NCBI GenBank assembly: GCA_016722945.1
Contig: JAEQMT010000009.1
Location: forward strand, 62,001-126,000
DNA length: 64,000 nt
DNA from: Desulfofustis sp. PB-SRB1
Lineage (GTDB): Bacteria; Desulfobacterota; Desulfobulbia; Desulfobulbales; Desulfocapsaceae
Direction: 5' to 3'
The translations under genes were made by a program, and so were the position numbers. The notes under the pieces are model-generated. The model was not told the DNA's origin and ran no database searches. It saw nothing but the letters and a program-made list of their open reading frames with translations. Below, in pieces: positions 43,077 through 51,500 of the stretch (the first letter of the stretch is position 1; each line of letters starts with the position of its first letter).

Positions 43077-44392
43077 GATCCACCTCCGTCGGCGCCAGGA
43101 TCAAAGGGCAGCCGTCCGGGTTGGCATGTCGTGGTCTTGGCGAGCATCTCTTCACCGCCGTTTTTGGTTCGTTTCACCAGGGTGTTGACCACCAGATCAA
43201 CCGGCCTGAGCAGACCACACGACTGCCCCTTACAGAAGATTTCGACCCGTTCCGGCCGATCATCGTTGAACAAGAGCGTGACCCGTTCACCGATCAATTG
43301 AACCGGGGCTTCGAAGAGTCGTCCGTCGATGGTGACGACCCGGTCTTTGCTGACCCGGCGCCGCACTTCTTTACGGAAGTGATCAGCAAGCTCAGCGGGT
43401 GCTTCGCGAATCATTTCAAGATGAGCGGCAAAGCGGTTGAACGGGGTCATCGCGGTAACCGAATGAACCCGATGCAGATAGTCCGTTTCCAGCCAGTGCT
43501 GGAACCGGTCATTGAGCTGAGCAAGGGTGTCGGGTTGGTCATCGAGGCGCGAGATAAACCGGGATCTGACGGTGCGAAAGAACCGCTCGATCTTGCCGCG
43601 CCCCTGTGGGGTATAGGGGCGGCTGTGGATCAGGGCGATGCCGAGCGAGGCACAGATTCGTTCGAGATGGCGTGAGCGAAAGGCGGCGCCGTTGTCCACG
43701 TAGAGTTTACGCGGCAGTCCTCTGGTAAGCAGGGCCTGGCGAAAGACCTGGAGCCAGGATTCGAGTTTTTCCGAAGAGAAGAACTCGCCGTGGGTAATGA
43801 ACCGGGAATGATCGTCAAGAATGGCGATCAGATACGCTTTGCGCCTTTTGCCGGTGCCTTTTACCAGCGGGCCGTGCATGATATCTGATTGCCAGATATC
43901 GTTGGGGAATTCGGCCTCGTAACGCCGTCGATCCACCGGGGCTCGCTTGTGCAGGGCGGCGCTGTCAAGCTTTTCCTGGGTGAGGATGCGATAGGCGGTG
44001 GAGAGACTCAGGGTCGTGCCGGGTGTGATTACTTGTTTTTCAGCAAGTGCTTGCACCAGCCGCCAGACCGGCCAGCCTGGTTGTTCTTTGCGCAACCGGA
44101 TCAGGGCGCCGCGAGTCTCATCATCGACCGTGCGAGAGCATCCCCGGTCGCACCGCCTGGCCGGCATCAAGGCACTGAGCTCGCGGCCGCCCCGCTCATA
44201 GAGTCGCAGCCAGCGCCTGACGGTGGCCGCCGACACCCGGGTGCGATGAGAGCCGGGGATGTTCCAGTGCTGCTCACTTTTTTGATAGATGAGTTCGGTC
44301 AACTCACCGGGTTCGAGTCGTGATGCAACCAACTCGCTGATGACTCCGAAGCGAAACAGGGCAACTTCGGTACGCAAGGCTTCGTCTTCCAT
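43073..44392 (-). CDS. DDE integrase (TniA/Mu-like transposase), copy 2
   Basis: This 439-residue transposase keeps all DDE residues (DIWQSDIMHGP, LYVDNGAAFRS, GRGKIERFFRTV). It differs from copy 1 in a few scattered residues, including the C-terminal LAKTTTCQPGRLPFDPGADG. No frameshift or stop is present, so both copies look functional. Confidence 0.92.
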   Translation of the reverse strand: MEDEALRTEVALFRFGVISELVASRLEPGELTELIYQKSEQHWNIPGSHRTRVSAATVRRWLRLYERGGRELSALMPARRCDRGCSRTVDDETRGALIRLRKEQPGWPVWRLVQALAEKQVITPGTTLSLSTAYRILTQEKLDSAALHKRAPVDRRRYEAEFPNDIWQSDIMHGPLVKGTGKRRKAYLIAILDDHSRFITHGEFFSSEKLESWLQVFRQALLTRGLPRKLYVDNGAAFRSRHLERICASLGIALIHSRPYTPQGRGKIERFFRTVRSRFISRLDDQPDTLAQLNDRFQHWLETDYLHRVHSVTAMTPFNRFAAHLEMIREAPAELADHFRKEVRRRVSKDRVVTIDGRLFEAPVQLIGERVTLLFNDDRPERVEIFCKGQSCGLLRPVDLVVNTLVKRTKNGGEEMLAKTTTCQPGRLPFDPGADGGGS

Positions 44393-44456
44393 GGGCGTCC
44401 TCCTGGGTATGGGGTATCAGAGTCGGGTTATCCGAGTCTGTCTGCCGATACCATGC

Positions 44457-44963
44457 TCAGAGGCCGCCGGGCAGAGCTACAATACGGTAGGGTGGGTCAT
44501 GGATGTGTCGATTGTCATGGTGTATTGCTTGGGTAACCGGGATGATGTTTCGTGCAATGAGTCGAGTGAATCCTTCCCGGTGGGTAAGCTGAGCGGACAT
44601 CCCGAAGACCAGCCGAATCATCCGACCTAGCCGACGCCACCACTGGCGTTGGCGCGAACGCGGCAGATCGGGCCGCCAGCGTTTTGTGCTCTGTCGGTGG
44701 GTAATTGCCTGCTGGATCTCAGCACTGGAACTGCGATACCGGGGCCAATATCCCCGTGGTTTCAACCGATGAACGGCGCGGCACTGCGAACAGAACAGAC
44801 GTCGAAGATAGACACAATGAGAGCGGCAGCTAAACCAGGCGACAACAAATCCATGCCACCACAACCGTCCACCGCACCGGGGACAGCACGATGGTTTATT
44901 CCAGGGGTAGGCGGTGCCGAGACGAGCAATTTCCTTGACGGATGCGGCAACAAACAGTACCAC
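44457..44963 (-). CDS. DUF6431-type zinc-ribbon protein, copy 2
   Basis: This 168-residue protein is nearly identical to copy 1, with changes such as WFSCRSHC for WFSCLSHC and GMSAQLTH for GMSTQLTH. Both Cys pairs are kept. The start is GTG 44963 with AAGGAG upstream. The leader hairpin is kept with 15-bp arms. Confidence 0.8.
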   Translation of the reverse strand: MVLFVAASVKEIARLGTAYPWNKPSCCPRCGGRLWWHGFVVAWFSCRSHCVYLRRLFCSQCRAVHRLKPRGYWPRYRSSSAEIQQAITHRQSTKRWRPDLPRSRQRQWWRRLGRMIRLVFGMSAQLTHREGFTRLIARNIIPVTQAIHHDNRHIHDPPYRIVALPGGL

Positions 44964-45164
44964 AAGGCAACTCCTTTCAGGAAGTAGGTTTCCTGCCTGG
45001 AGGGCTGCCGGGGCCGTTGCCACGGCCCCGGCAGCCACCACTCATGAGGGGTGTACAATAACGTTACGAGAAATCAAAATAATCTGCAGTGTCACCACCC
45101 ACTGCTAACAGATTCTGACAAAAAAGGCTGGTTTTATTTTAGATAATCTGGGGTTCAACAGTGG

Positions 45165-45373
45165 GAACTAAACTCATTCGTGTTTCTCTACCGCTTGTCA
45201 AAAAGCAATTGGCGAGTCGCGGTGCAACTTTGAAACATCTCATTGTCACTACGAGGGCTGACAATGATGCTCAGAGAATTTACCAAAAAGAGCTGGGTGC
45301 CAAAATTGAGGCAACAATTACTAATCTTTACTCGGCAGATGAAGTATTTATGGTTGCTAGGAACGTAAGATAA
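45165..45373 (+). pseudogene. GNAT acetyltransferase, 3' part
   Basis: It encodes GTKLIRVSLPLVKKQLASRG, then IVTTRADNDAQRIYQKELGA and VFMVARNVR before TAA. This completes the acetyl-CoA site and the final strands of the GNAT enzyme begun at 40282. With both insertions and their duplications removed, the frame is continuous. Confidence 0.9.
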
Positions 45374-45384
45374 AAGACCTTTAA

Positions 45385-45540
45385 AAAGCAGGGTTTATTA
45401 ATCGTGGCGGTAAAGGTAGCCACTGCAATTTTTTACACGACAAAGGATTTGCCATCACCATTTCTGGAAAACTTGGCGATGATGTGAAACCATACCAGGA
45501 AAAGCTAGTCAGGAAAAAAATAGAGGATGTACACAAATGA
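45385..45540 (+). pseudogene. hicA: HicA toxin, C-terminal remnant
   Basis: It encodes KAGFINRGGKGSHCNFLHDK and GFAITISGKLGDDVKPYQEK, the HicA fold with its catalytic-type His in GSHCNF. The N-terminal strand is missing: an in-frame TAA lies just upstream at 45382. The stop overlaps the start of hicB as ATGA. HicA is an mRNA interferase; this copy should be inactive. Confidence 0.85.
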
Positions 45541-45887
45541 AAGAACGAGATCGTTATTTAAAAATTGTTGAATGGTCTGATGAAGACCAGTGCTATGTTG
45601 GCTCTGCTCCTGGATGGATTGGGGCCTGCTGTCATGGCGAAGAAGAAAAAATATACAAATAATTGTGTAAAAATGTCGTTGAGTGGATAGAAATCTATCA
45701 ATAAGGCGGTATGCTATTACCTGCCTCAATCGTTGGGAAAAAATATTCAGGAAAATTTCAACTTCGTACCGGAAGTGAACTTCATCATGCCCTTACTATA
45801 AAGGCGCTTCAAGAAGGAGAAAGTCTGAATAATTTCTGTGTAAAGGTCCTAAAAAAATCAATAACAGCAAGAGAACAATACGGCTAA
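45537..45887 (+). pseudogene. hicB: HicB antitoxin with two in-frame stops
   Basis: The frame runs MKERDRYLKIVEWSDEDQCY, VGSAPGWIGACCHGEEEK, meets TAA at 45660-45662 and again at 45702-45704, and then continues KKYSGKFQLRTGSELHHALT and LNNFCVKVLKKSI to TAA 45885. There is no frame change, so two nonsense mutations inactivated an otherwise complete gene with its C-terminal ribbon-helix-helix-like domain. The last codons enter an attC core. Confidence 0.85.
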
Positions 45888-45948
45888 CAAGACGATGCAT
45901 CTGACAAATACCACTGCGGGGTATTTACCGCTGAACTTAATGGTATCG
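45882..45948 (+). other. attC-like site with degenerate R'
   Basis: R'' is GGCTAAC (45882-45888). Inner arms CAAATACC and GGGTATTT pair. R' has decayed to GGTATCG. It is followed, like the site at 39992, by CGCCGAGCAAAG and a group II intron start. Confidence 0.6.
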
Positions 45949-45964
45949 CGCCGAGCAAAGCTTG

Positions 45965-46010
45965 GTGCATCTTGCTGGGTGAAAATCCCTGTCGGGAAGA
46001 GTGCGGAACA
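45965..46010 (+). mobile_element. Group II intron 5' fragment
   Basis: GTGCATCTTGCTGGGTGAAA and the following AGAGTGCGGAACAC match the start of the remnant at 40089 and of group II introns. It is cut off where the truncated vapC begins. The preceding TATCGCGCCGAGCAAAG is also shared with 40069-40084. Confidence 0.5.
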
Positions 46011-46013
46011 CAC

Positions 46014-46312
46014 TAATTGGTCCAGGATCTATACCCTGGTATATTGGCACCGCTTTTTCGGCGATGTTTAAACAAAAGAGGCTGCCACTTGAGGAAGCGA
46101 TAAAAGGAATTTCGATTTTCAATAGCATCCCCATTCGATATATTGATACTGATTTTGTTAGTGTACTTAACTTATCCAAACAAATCGCTATTTATGCATA
46201 TGGCGCCTATTATTTAGATTGCGCTGCCAGGCAAAAAGCTCCGCTACTGACATTGGATCGAAGGCTAAAAGCATCTGCCCATGATTTAATGATTAAAACT
46301 ATGGAGGTTTGA
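46014..46312 (+). pseudogene. vapC: VapC-type PIN toxin, N-terminus lost
   Basis: It encodes LIGPGSIPWYIGTAFSAMFK through IAIYAYGAYYLDCAARQKAP and LLTLDRRLKA, the middle and end of a PIN-domain RNase with two of the acidic residues. The first 35 or so residues, with the first catalytic Asp, are replaced by the intron fragment. The stop is 1 bp before the antitoxin-like ATG. Confidence 0.8.
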
Positions 46313-46313
46313 A

Positions 46314-46532
46314 ATGCAAGTTTATACATATTCAGAAGCTCGCCAAAAGCTTGCAATGGTCCTCGAAAAGGCTGAAGCTACTGGAAAAGTGTTAATACGA
46401 AGAAAAGATAGAAGAACTTTCTCTCTAGTCCCGGAAAGATCTGCTCTTTCACCTTTAGATGTATCAACAATAAAAGCAAGGATCACATCACAGGAGATAG
46501 TTGTTAGCATCCGCGAGGGAAGAGAAAGATAG
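46314..46532 (+). CDS. Phd/YefM-type antitoxin
   Basis: This 72-residue protein starts MQVYTYSEARQKLAMVLEKA, the Phd/YefM DNA-binding fold. It continues GKVLIRRKDRRTFSLVPE and has a toxin-binding tail. It is intact although its VapC-type partner is truncated. The toxin-first gene order is the less common one for such pairs. Confidence 0.82.
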   Translation: MQVYTYSEARQKLAMVLEKAEATGKVLIRRKDRRTFSLVPERSALSPLDVSTIKARITSQEIVVSIREGRER

Positions 46533-46541
46533 AACCTGTCA

Positions 46542-46694
46542 TTACACTTTGACCAGGAACCCGGGGCGCCTGTTGCGCTTGTTGACGGTGAGCGACTTAC
46601 CGGAATCATAGAAAATTTGGAGTTTGGTATCATCCCAGTAAAAACCTTTGTTGTTAAAAAAAATTTTATGAGCAGATTTATGCCGAACGAATAA
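46542..46694 (+). pseudogene. Mrr-like restriction endonuclease, C-terminal remnant
   Basis: It encodes GAPVALVDGERLTGIIENLE and IIPVKTFVVKKNFM, which resembles the last part of Mrr-type nucleases, where a LIDGE(K/R)L strand-helix follows the catalytic core. The catalytic part is absent. It ends in GCCGAAC, a possible integron core (46682-46688). Confidence 0.55.
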
Positions 46695-46740
46695 GCTTAG
46701 ATCGTGCGAGGAACGAGCCACGAGCTGAACCATTGACAAT
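46682..46740 (+). other. attC-like remnant
   Basis: It starts GCCGAACGAATAAGCTTAG. The AACGAATAAG-TTAGATCG block is repeated at 48085. Weak arms AGATCGTGCG and CCACGAGCT are present. No clear R' is seen. Confidence 0.4.
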
Positions 46741-46772
46741 GAGAAAGTAATCATCAAACACGAGGAGTAATC

Positions 46773-47738
46773 ATGTTCACCATCAACTCAGTGCCAATAA
46801 AGCAAATCGGTTACGGTGCAATGGTATTAGAGGGCTATTATGGCCAAAGCGAGGATAATTCAGCGATAGAAACACTAATTCACGCAATCGATCAGAATAT
46901 GATGATCGATACTGCTGATGCCTATGGTGCCGGGCATAATGAAATATTGATTAAACAATCCATGGAGCAATCTGGTAAAGATGCTTTTGTGGCGACTAAA
47001 TTCGGAATAGTCTTTGAAGAAGACCAAACGGGTAGCCGATTAGATACCGGCTGGGGGTTCCCTCTGACAATAAACGGTACGAAGCCTTATGTAAGCCGAG
47101 CCATTGATAATAGTCTCGGACGCCTTGGTGTTGAACAAATCGATTTGCTTTATGCCCACTATCTTGATCCCAACACTCCGCTTGAAGAGACGGTCTCAGC
47201 GATGGCTGATGCAGTCAAGAAAGGCAAGGTGAAAGCCATTGGCTTGTCTAATGTGACAGCCGATGAAATCATTAGAGCAAATAAAGTGCACCCTATTTCA
47301 GCAGTTCAATACGAATATTCATTATTTCGACGTGAGGCAGAACATGAAATTCTACCTGCGGTCAAAAGTATCGGTGCGGCACTTGTTTGCTGGTCGCCAC
47401 TTGGTGCTGGTTTTTTAACCGGAACAGTCAAAGATTTGGATGACGGCGATTTCCGTAATAATAACCCAAAGATGCAAGGTGAAAACTTCACTAATAACTT
47501 GCAACGTTTTGAACATATTAGAAAGATCTCTGTTGATCTGGGTATTACCCCCGCTCAACTTGCACTAGCTTGGCTGATCGCGCAAGGTGACAACATTATT
47601 CCCATTCCAGGTAGTCGCAAAAAGTCTCGCATTGACGAAAACCTTGCCGCTCTGGATATTGAATTGAGTAGCGAAGTTATGGGTAAACTTGACACTATTG
47701 CGCCAATTGGTGCATTCAAAGGAGCAACTTTGGTTTAA
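46773..47738 (+). CDS. Aldo/keto reductase
   Basis: This 321-residue TIM-barrel NADPH-dependent oxidoreductase has the catalytic set Asp/Tyr in DTADAYGAGHNE, Lys in FVATKFG and His in LLYAHYLDP. It has the C-terminal cofactor motif IIPIPGSRKKSRIDENL. The substrate is unknown; the family includes pyridoxal and 2-methylbutyraldehyde-type reductases. GAGGAG lies before the ATG. It is the longest undamaged gene of the array and probably came in as a cassette. Confidence 0.92.
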   Translation: MFTINSVPIKQIGYGAMVLEGYYGQSEDNSAIETLIHAIDQNMMIDTADAYGAGHNEILIKQSMEQSGKDAFVATKFGIVFEEDQTGSRLDTGWGFPLTINGTKPYVSRAIDNSLGRLGVEQIDLLYAHYLDPNTPLEETVSAMADAVKKGKVKAIGLSNVTADEIIRANKVHPISAVQYEYSLFRREAEHEILPAVKSIGAALVCWSPLGAGFLTGTVKDLDDGDFRNNNPKMQGENFTNNLQRFEHIRKISVDLGITPAQLALAWLIAQGDNIIPIPGSRKKSRIDENLAALDIELSSEVMGKLDTIAPIGAFKGATLV

Positions 47739-47747
47739 TTGATATAA

Positions 47748-47840
47748 GCATGGTTTGAAATCCAACAGGAGGATTTAATGGCCAACTGGAGGCAAGCAGT
47801 TGAAGGTCAGCAACCACATAAAATAGAACCGCTGAGATGA
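47748..47840 (+). pseudogene. DUF4160 protein, C-terminal remnant
   Basis: It encodes AWFEIQQEDLMANWRQAVEG and QQPHKIEPLR, the conserved end of DUF4160 proteins, preceded in frame by a stop. DUF4160 genes usually sit just upstream of DUF2442 genes, as here. Confidence 0.78.
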
Positions 47841-47843
47841 GCA

Positions 47844-48059
47844 ATGGTAAAAGTAAAAACAGTTAATCCAAATAATGATTATACCTTATTTGTTGAATTA
47901 TCTGATGGTCGAACCGGAATATTTGACGTTAAACCATATTTATCGAAAGGTGTGTTGAAACAATTGCAGGATATAAACTATTTTAAGCAAGTAAGACCTT
48001 TTTTCTGCGGAATCATCTGGCCAGATGAACAGGATTTAAGTGCGGACACTATTGCATAG
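47844..48059 (+). CDS. DUF2442 protein
   Basis: This 71-residue protein (VKTVNPNNDYTLFVELSDGR, FDVKPYLSKGVLKQL, ending DLSADTIA) matches DUF2442, a small family paired with DUF4160 and suspected to be a toxin-antitoxin-like partner. It is intact, while the partner is truncated. It starts 3 bp after the DUF4160 stop. Confidence 0.85.
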   Translation: MVKVKTVNPNNDYTLFVELSDGRTGIFDVKPYLSKGVLKQLQDINYFKQVRPFFCGIIWPDEQDLSADTIA

Positions 48060-48080
48060 GAATTATAAAAAGTAGAAATC

Positions 48081-48155
48081 GCATAACGAATAAGGTTAGA
48101 TCGAGCAACAAGTTGTATCATGAGCGCTACAGGGCTATGGAATGTGCGAATTATG
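48081..48155 (+). other. attC-like site at array end
   Basis: R'' GCATAAC (48081-48087) and a changed R' ATTATGC near 48145 bound a weakly palindromic stretch. It is the last integron-like signal before the backbone. Confidence 0.4.
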
Positions 48156-48236
48156 CGATTCCAAGCTAAGGAGTCTCTATCTATCTTCGCACAGGCCTTG
48201 AGCAAATATTATCATTTTTACGGAATCCATCTTTTT

Positions 48237-48370
48237 GATAAAATCGTAAAAACCTCTATTACCGTTATGGTAGAGTTGACCCTGATTCCATAATCAATTG
48301 AAATGACTGGATTCCCGCTTTCGCGGGAATGACGAAAGCAAGCAATTTCAAGGTTTTTAAGACGCCATCA
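48237..48370 (-). repeat. MITE-A copy, about 134 bp
   Basis: Ends GATAAAATCGTAAAAACC and GGTTTTTAAGACGCCATCA are inverted. The centre is the short hairpin ATTCCCGCTTTCGCGGGAAT. Confidence 0.8.
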
Positions 48371-48502
48371 TCCTTTTATAAGCCCAAAGGAGCTGATTTT
48401 CTTGGCGCGGCGGATACGCCCTTGGTATAAATAATTCTTCATCATGCTTAAAGAGCTACTTTCATTGTTTCAGCCGTCCATCAACCGGGGGTATCGTCTG
48501 AC

Positions 48503-51500
48503 ATGAATCTTTCGGCAGCTGTTTTGCCCAGCCGTTTCGACCCTCATTTTCAGGTCTTTCACGAGTTGATGCCGTTTAAGGTCCAGCAGATTCTGCTGGT
48601 CTCAAGCCTGTATGATGCCTTCATCATGGAAGAAGACGGCTCCATAACCTCCAAGATCATCCACGAATATCACGGCCTGAATCTCAGCAAGGCGCCCCGG
48701 GTGACCAGGGTGTCATCGGGTGAGGAGGCGCTGGAGTTGCTGGAGCAGCGACATTTCGATCTGGTGGTGACCATGCCGTTTCTCAGCAGCATGAATGCCT
48801 ATGAGCTGGGAGCGCGGATCAAACAAAAATTTCCGGGGCTGCCGGTGGTGCTGCTGGTGCACAACGTTCGCACCATTCGCCCGCTTACCCAGCAGTACGA
48901 TCCTGCCGTTATCGACAACGTCTTTGTCTGGTGCTGTGAGGATGACCTGCTGCTGGCCATTATCAAAAACGTTGAAGATCACGCCAACGTAGACAACGAT
49001 ATCGCCCGTGCCATGGTGCGGGTGATTATCTACGTGGAGGATTCCGCCGAGTACCGGTCGCTCTTTCTGCCGGCTATCTATCATGAGGTGGTACGACAGA
49101 CCCAGGCCGTGCTCGATGAATCGATCAACGAACGTCACCGGCTGCTGCGCATGCGAGCCCGCCCGAAAATCCTCATGGCGCGCAACTATGAAGAGGCGAT
49201 GGATCTCTACCACCGCTACAAGCCGTATCTGTTCGCGGTGATCTCCGATGCACGCTACAGTCGCGGCGGCAGGGTAGATGGACGGGCCGGTGAGCGCTTT
49301 TTGGCGCGGGTACGCGAAGAGATACCAGATCTGCCGCTGCTGATGATCTCTTCTGAGGAGGAAAACAGGAAGGCGGCAGAGGCGATTCCGGCGGTCTTTA
49401 TCTCCAAGCATTCAGCTGATATGCGCGCCGAGCTGGAGCACTTTTTTACCACCTATCTCGGTTTTGGCGATTTTGTTTTTCGCCGGCCGGACGGCACGCC
49501 CATCCGGCACGCTTCGAATCTTATCGAATTTATGCAGGCCCTGCGTGAGGTGCCGGACGAATCCATTCAGTATCACGCCCTGCGCAATCATTTTTCCAAC
49601 TGGGTAATGGCACGCTCGGAGGTGCGGCTGGCACGTGAGCTGCACCGCGATTTCATCGGCGATATCCATCAGGTTGCAGCCATGCGAGAAAACCTGATCG
49701 AGCGGGTACGGGAGTTACGCAGACGGCGCCAGAAAGGGGTGGTGACCGGCTTTAATCGGGATCGTTACGACCCGGAGATCACCGAGTTCGTCAAGATCGG
49801 CACCGGGCCCATTGGCGGTAAGGCGCGCGGCCTCGCCTTTATGTGGGCGCATCTGCAGCAGGCGGTGGAAAAAGAGTCCATCCTCGCCCGGTATCCGGTT
49901 CACATTCCCAAAACCCTGGTGATCTCCGCCGATGGTTTTGATGATTTTATCGATGTCAATCATCTTCATATTGATGGAAAGATGAATGATGAGCAGATTG
50001 CCGACATCTTTATCGACAGCCTCCTGCCCGACTGGTTGCGTCGTGATCTGCATGGTTTTCTTGAGCGTTGCCAGGTACCGCTGTCGGTGCGCTCGTCCAG
50101 CCTGATGGAAGACGGCCATTTCCGTCCCTACGCCGGGCTTTACTCCACCTATTTTCTGACCAACAACCATGAGAGTTTCGAGGAACGGCTCAGCCAGCTT
50201 GAGTGTGCCGTCAAGATGGTCTACGCCTCCACTTGGTTCGAGAGCCCGCAATCGTTTTCGCGGGGAGCCGGAGCAAGTAACAGAGAAGATGCCATGGCCG
50301 TCATTGTCCAGGAGGTGGTGGGTGGTTTGTACAACGGCGCCTGGTATCCGCCCCTGTCCGGGGTGGCACAGTCGCACAACTATTATCCGGTGCAGGGGAT
50401 GTTGCCCACCGAAGGTATCGCCCACGTTGCCGTGGGGGTGGGCAAAACGGTGGTGGAGGGGGAACGCAATCTGCGCTTCTCCCCGGCTCACCCGCAGAAA
50501 TTGATCCAGTTTTCCTCGGTGGACGATATCCTGGAAAACTGTCAGCGCCGGTTTTATGCCCTGAACATGGAAGATCCCGGCTGCCTCAATCGCGCCCAGG
50601 GCAACCTCAGGAGCTATCAGGTGCAGCAGCGTGCGGCTGACGAACCGATACGGCTGCTCTGTTCCACCTATATTCCCGAGGAACACCGCATCCGCGATGT
50701 TGACATGGCGGGTGTGAAGATTCCCACCTTCGCCCAGATGCTCAAACACGGGGCCTACCCCCTGGCCGAGATCCTTACGGAATTGTTGAATATCGGCAGA
50801 CAGGCCATCGGCAGTGAGGTGGAGATTGAATTCGGCGTGGCCATGGGCGACACGCTTGGCGAGTCGAGGTTTTATCTGTTGCAGATTCGTCCCATGGTGA
50901 CCGGCGGTGAGGCGGCCGATGTGGGGATCTGCGCCCACGAGATCGAGCAGGCGTTTTGCTATTCCACCCAGAGTCTGGGCCATGGCCGAGTGAGCGATAT
51001 CTTTGATGTGATCTTCGTTAAGCCGGACAGCTTCGATCCGGCGGCGACCCGCGATATTGCCAGAGAAATCGGCATCTTTAATCGAAATATGGCGGCCGCC
51101 GGTCGCTCTTATCTGCTGATCGGGCCGGGTCGCTGGGGTACCAACGACCACTGGTTGGGGATCCCGGTACAGTGGAGCGATATTTCACGGGTGCATGGGA
51201 TTGTCGAGCTGCGCGGCAAGATGCTGCGTGCCGATCCATCCCAGGGCTCGCACTTTTTTCAAAACATTACCTCCCTGGGTATCCCCTATCTTACCGTTGA
51301 TGAGCAAAACGGCGGGAAGCGCCGGGAAGATAGTGATTATTTCGACTGGGGTTGGCTGCTTGACCAGCCGGCCGTGGCCGACGGCACCTGGGTGCGCCAT
51401 GTGCGTATCCCCATGGGGGTAACGATAAAGTGTGACGGCAAGATGAGTACCGGCATCATTATGTGCCGCACCGATTTAATCGACCGTGAGTGTGCCCCGG

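Larger units (their letters stand above)
41939..45160 (-). mobile_element. 3,222-bp TniA/TniB-like element, copy 2 (inverted)
   Basis: It has the same length, ends and gene order as copy 1, on the opposite strand. The encoded proteins differ at about a dozen positions (for example QHWN versus QHWH, and YRSFFG versus YRTFFG), so it is not a very recent duplicate. Flanks are TTGG (41935-41938) and GTGG (45161-45164), a probable 4-bp duplication with one change. It lies inside the GNAT gene, 6 bp from the IS3 element. Confidence 0.93.

Noticed and set aside
30478-45160. Composite transposon formed by the two inverted 3.2-kb elements
   Set aside because: Each copy has its own flanking duplication and each interrupts a different gene that can be rejoined. 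The pair therefore did not move as one unit.
26965-48155. CRISPR array
   Set aside because: The repeated segments are spaced by genes, are imperfect palindromes of varied length, and show core-site complementarity. No regular short direct repeats with unique spacers occur.
49715-51151. Long minus-strand open frame of 478 codons
   Set aside because: It lies entirely antisense to the PPDK_N-type gene, whose motifs are clear. The antisense translation is rich in His, Gly and Asp without domain features, a common artefact of GC-rich codon usage.
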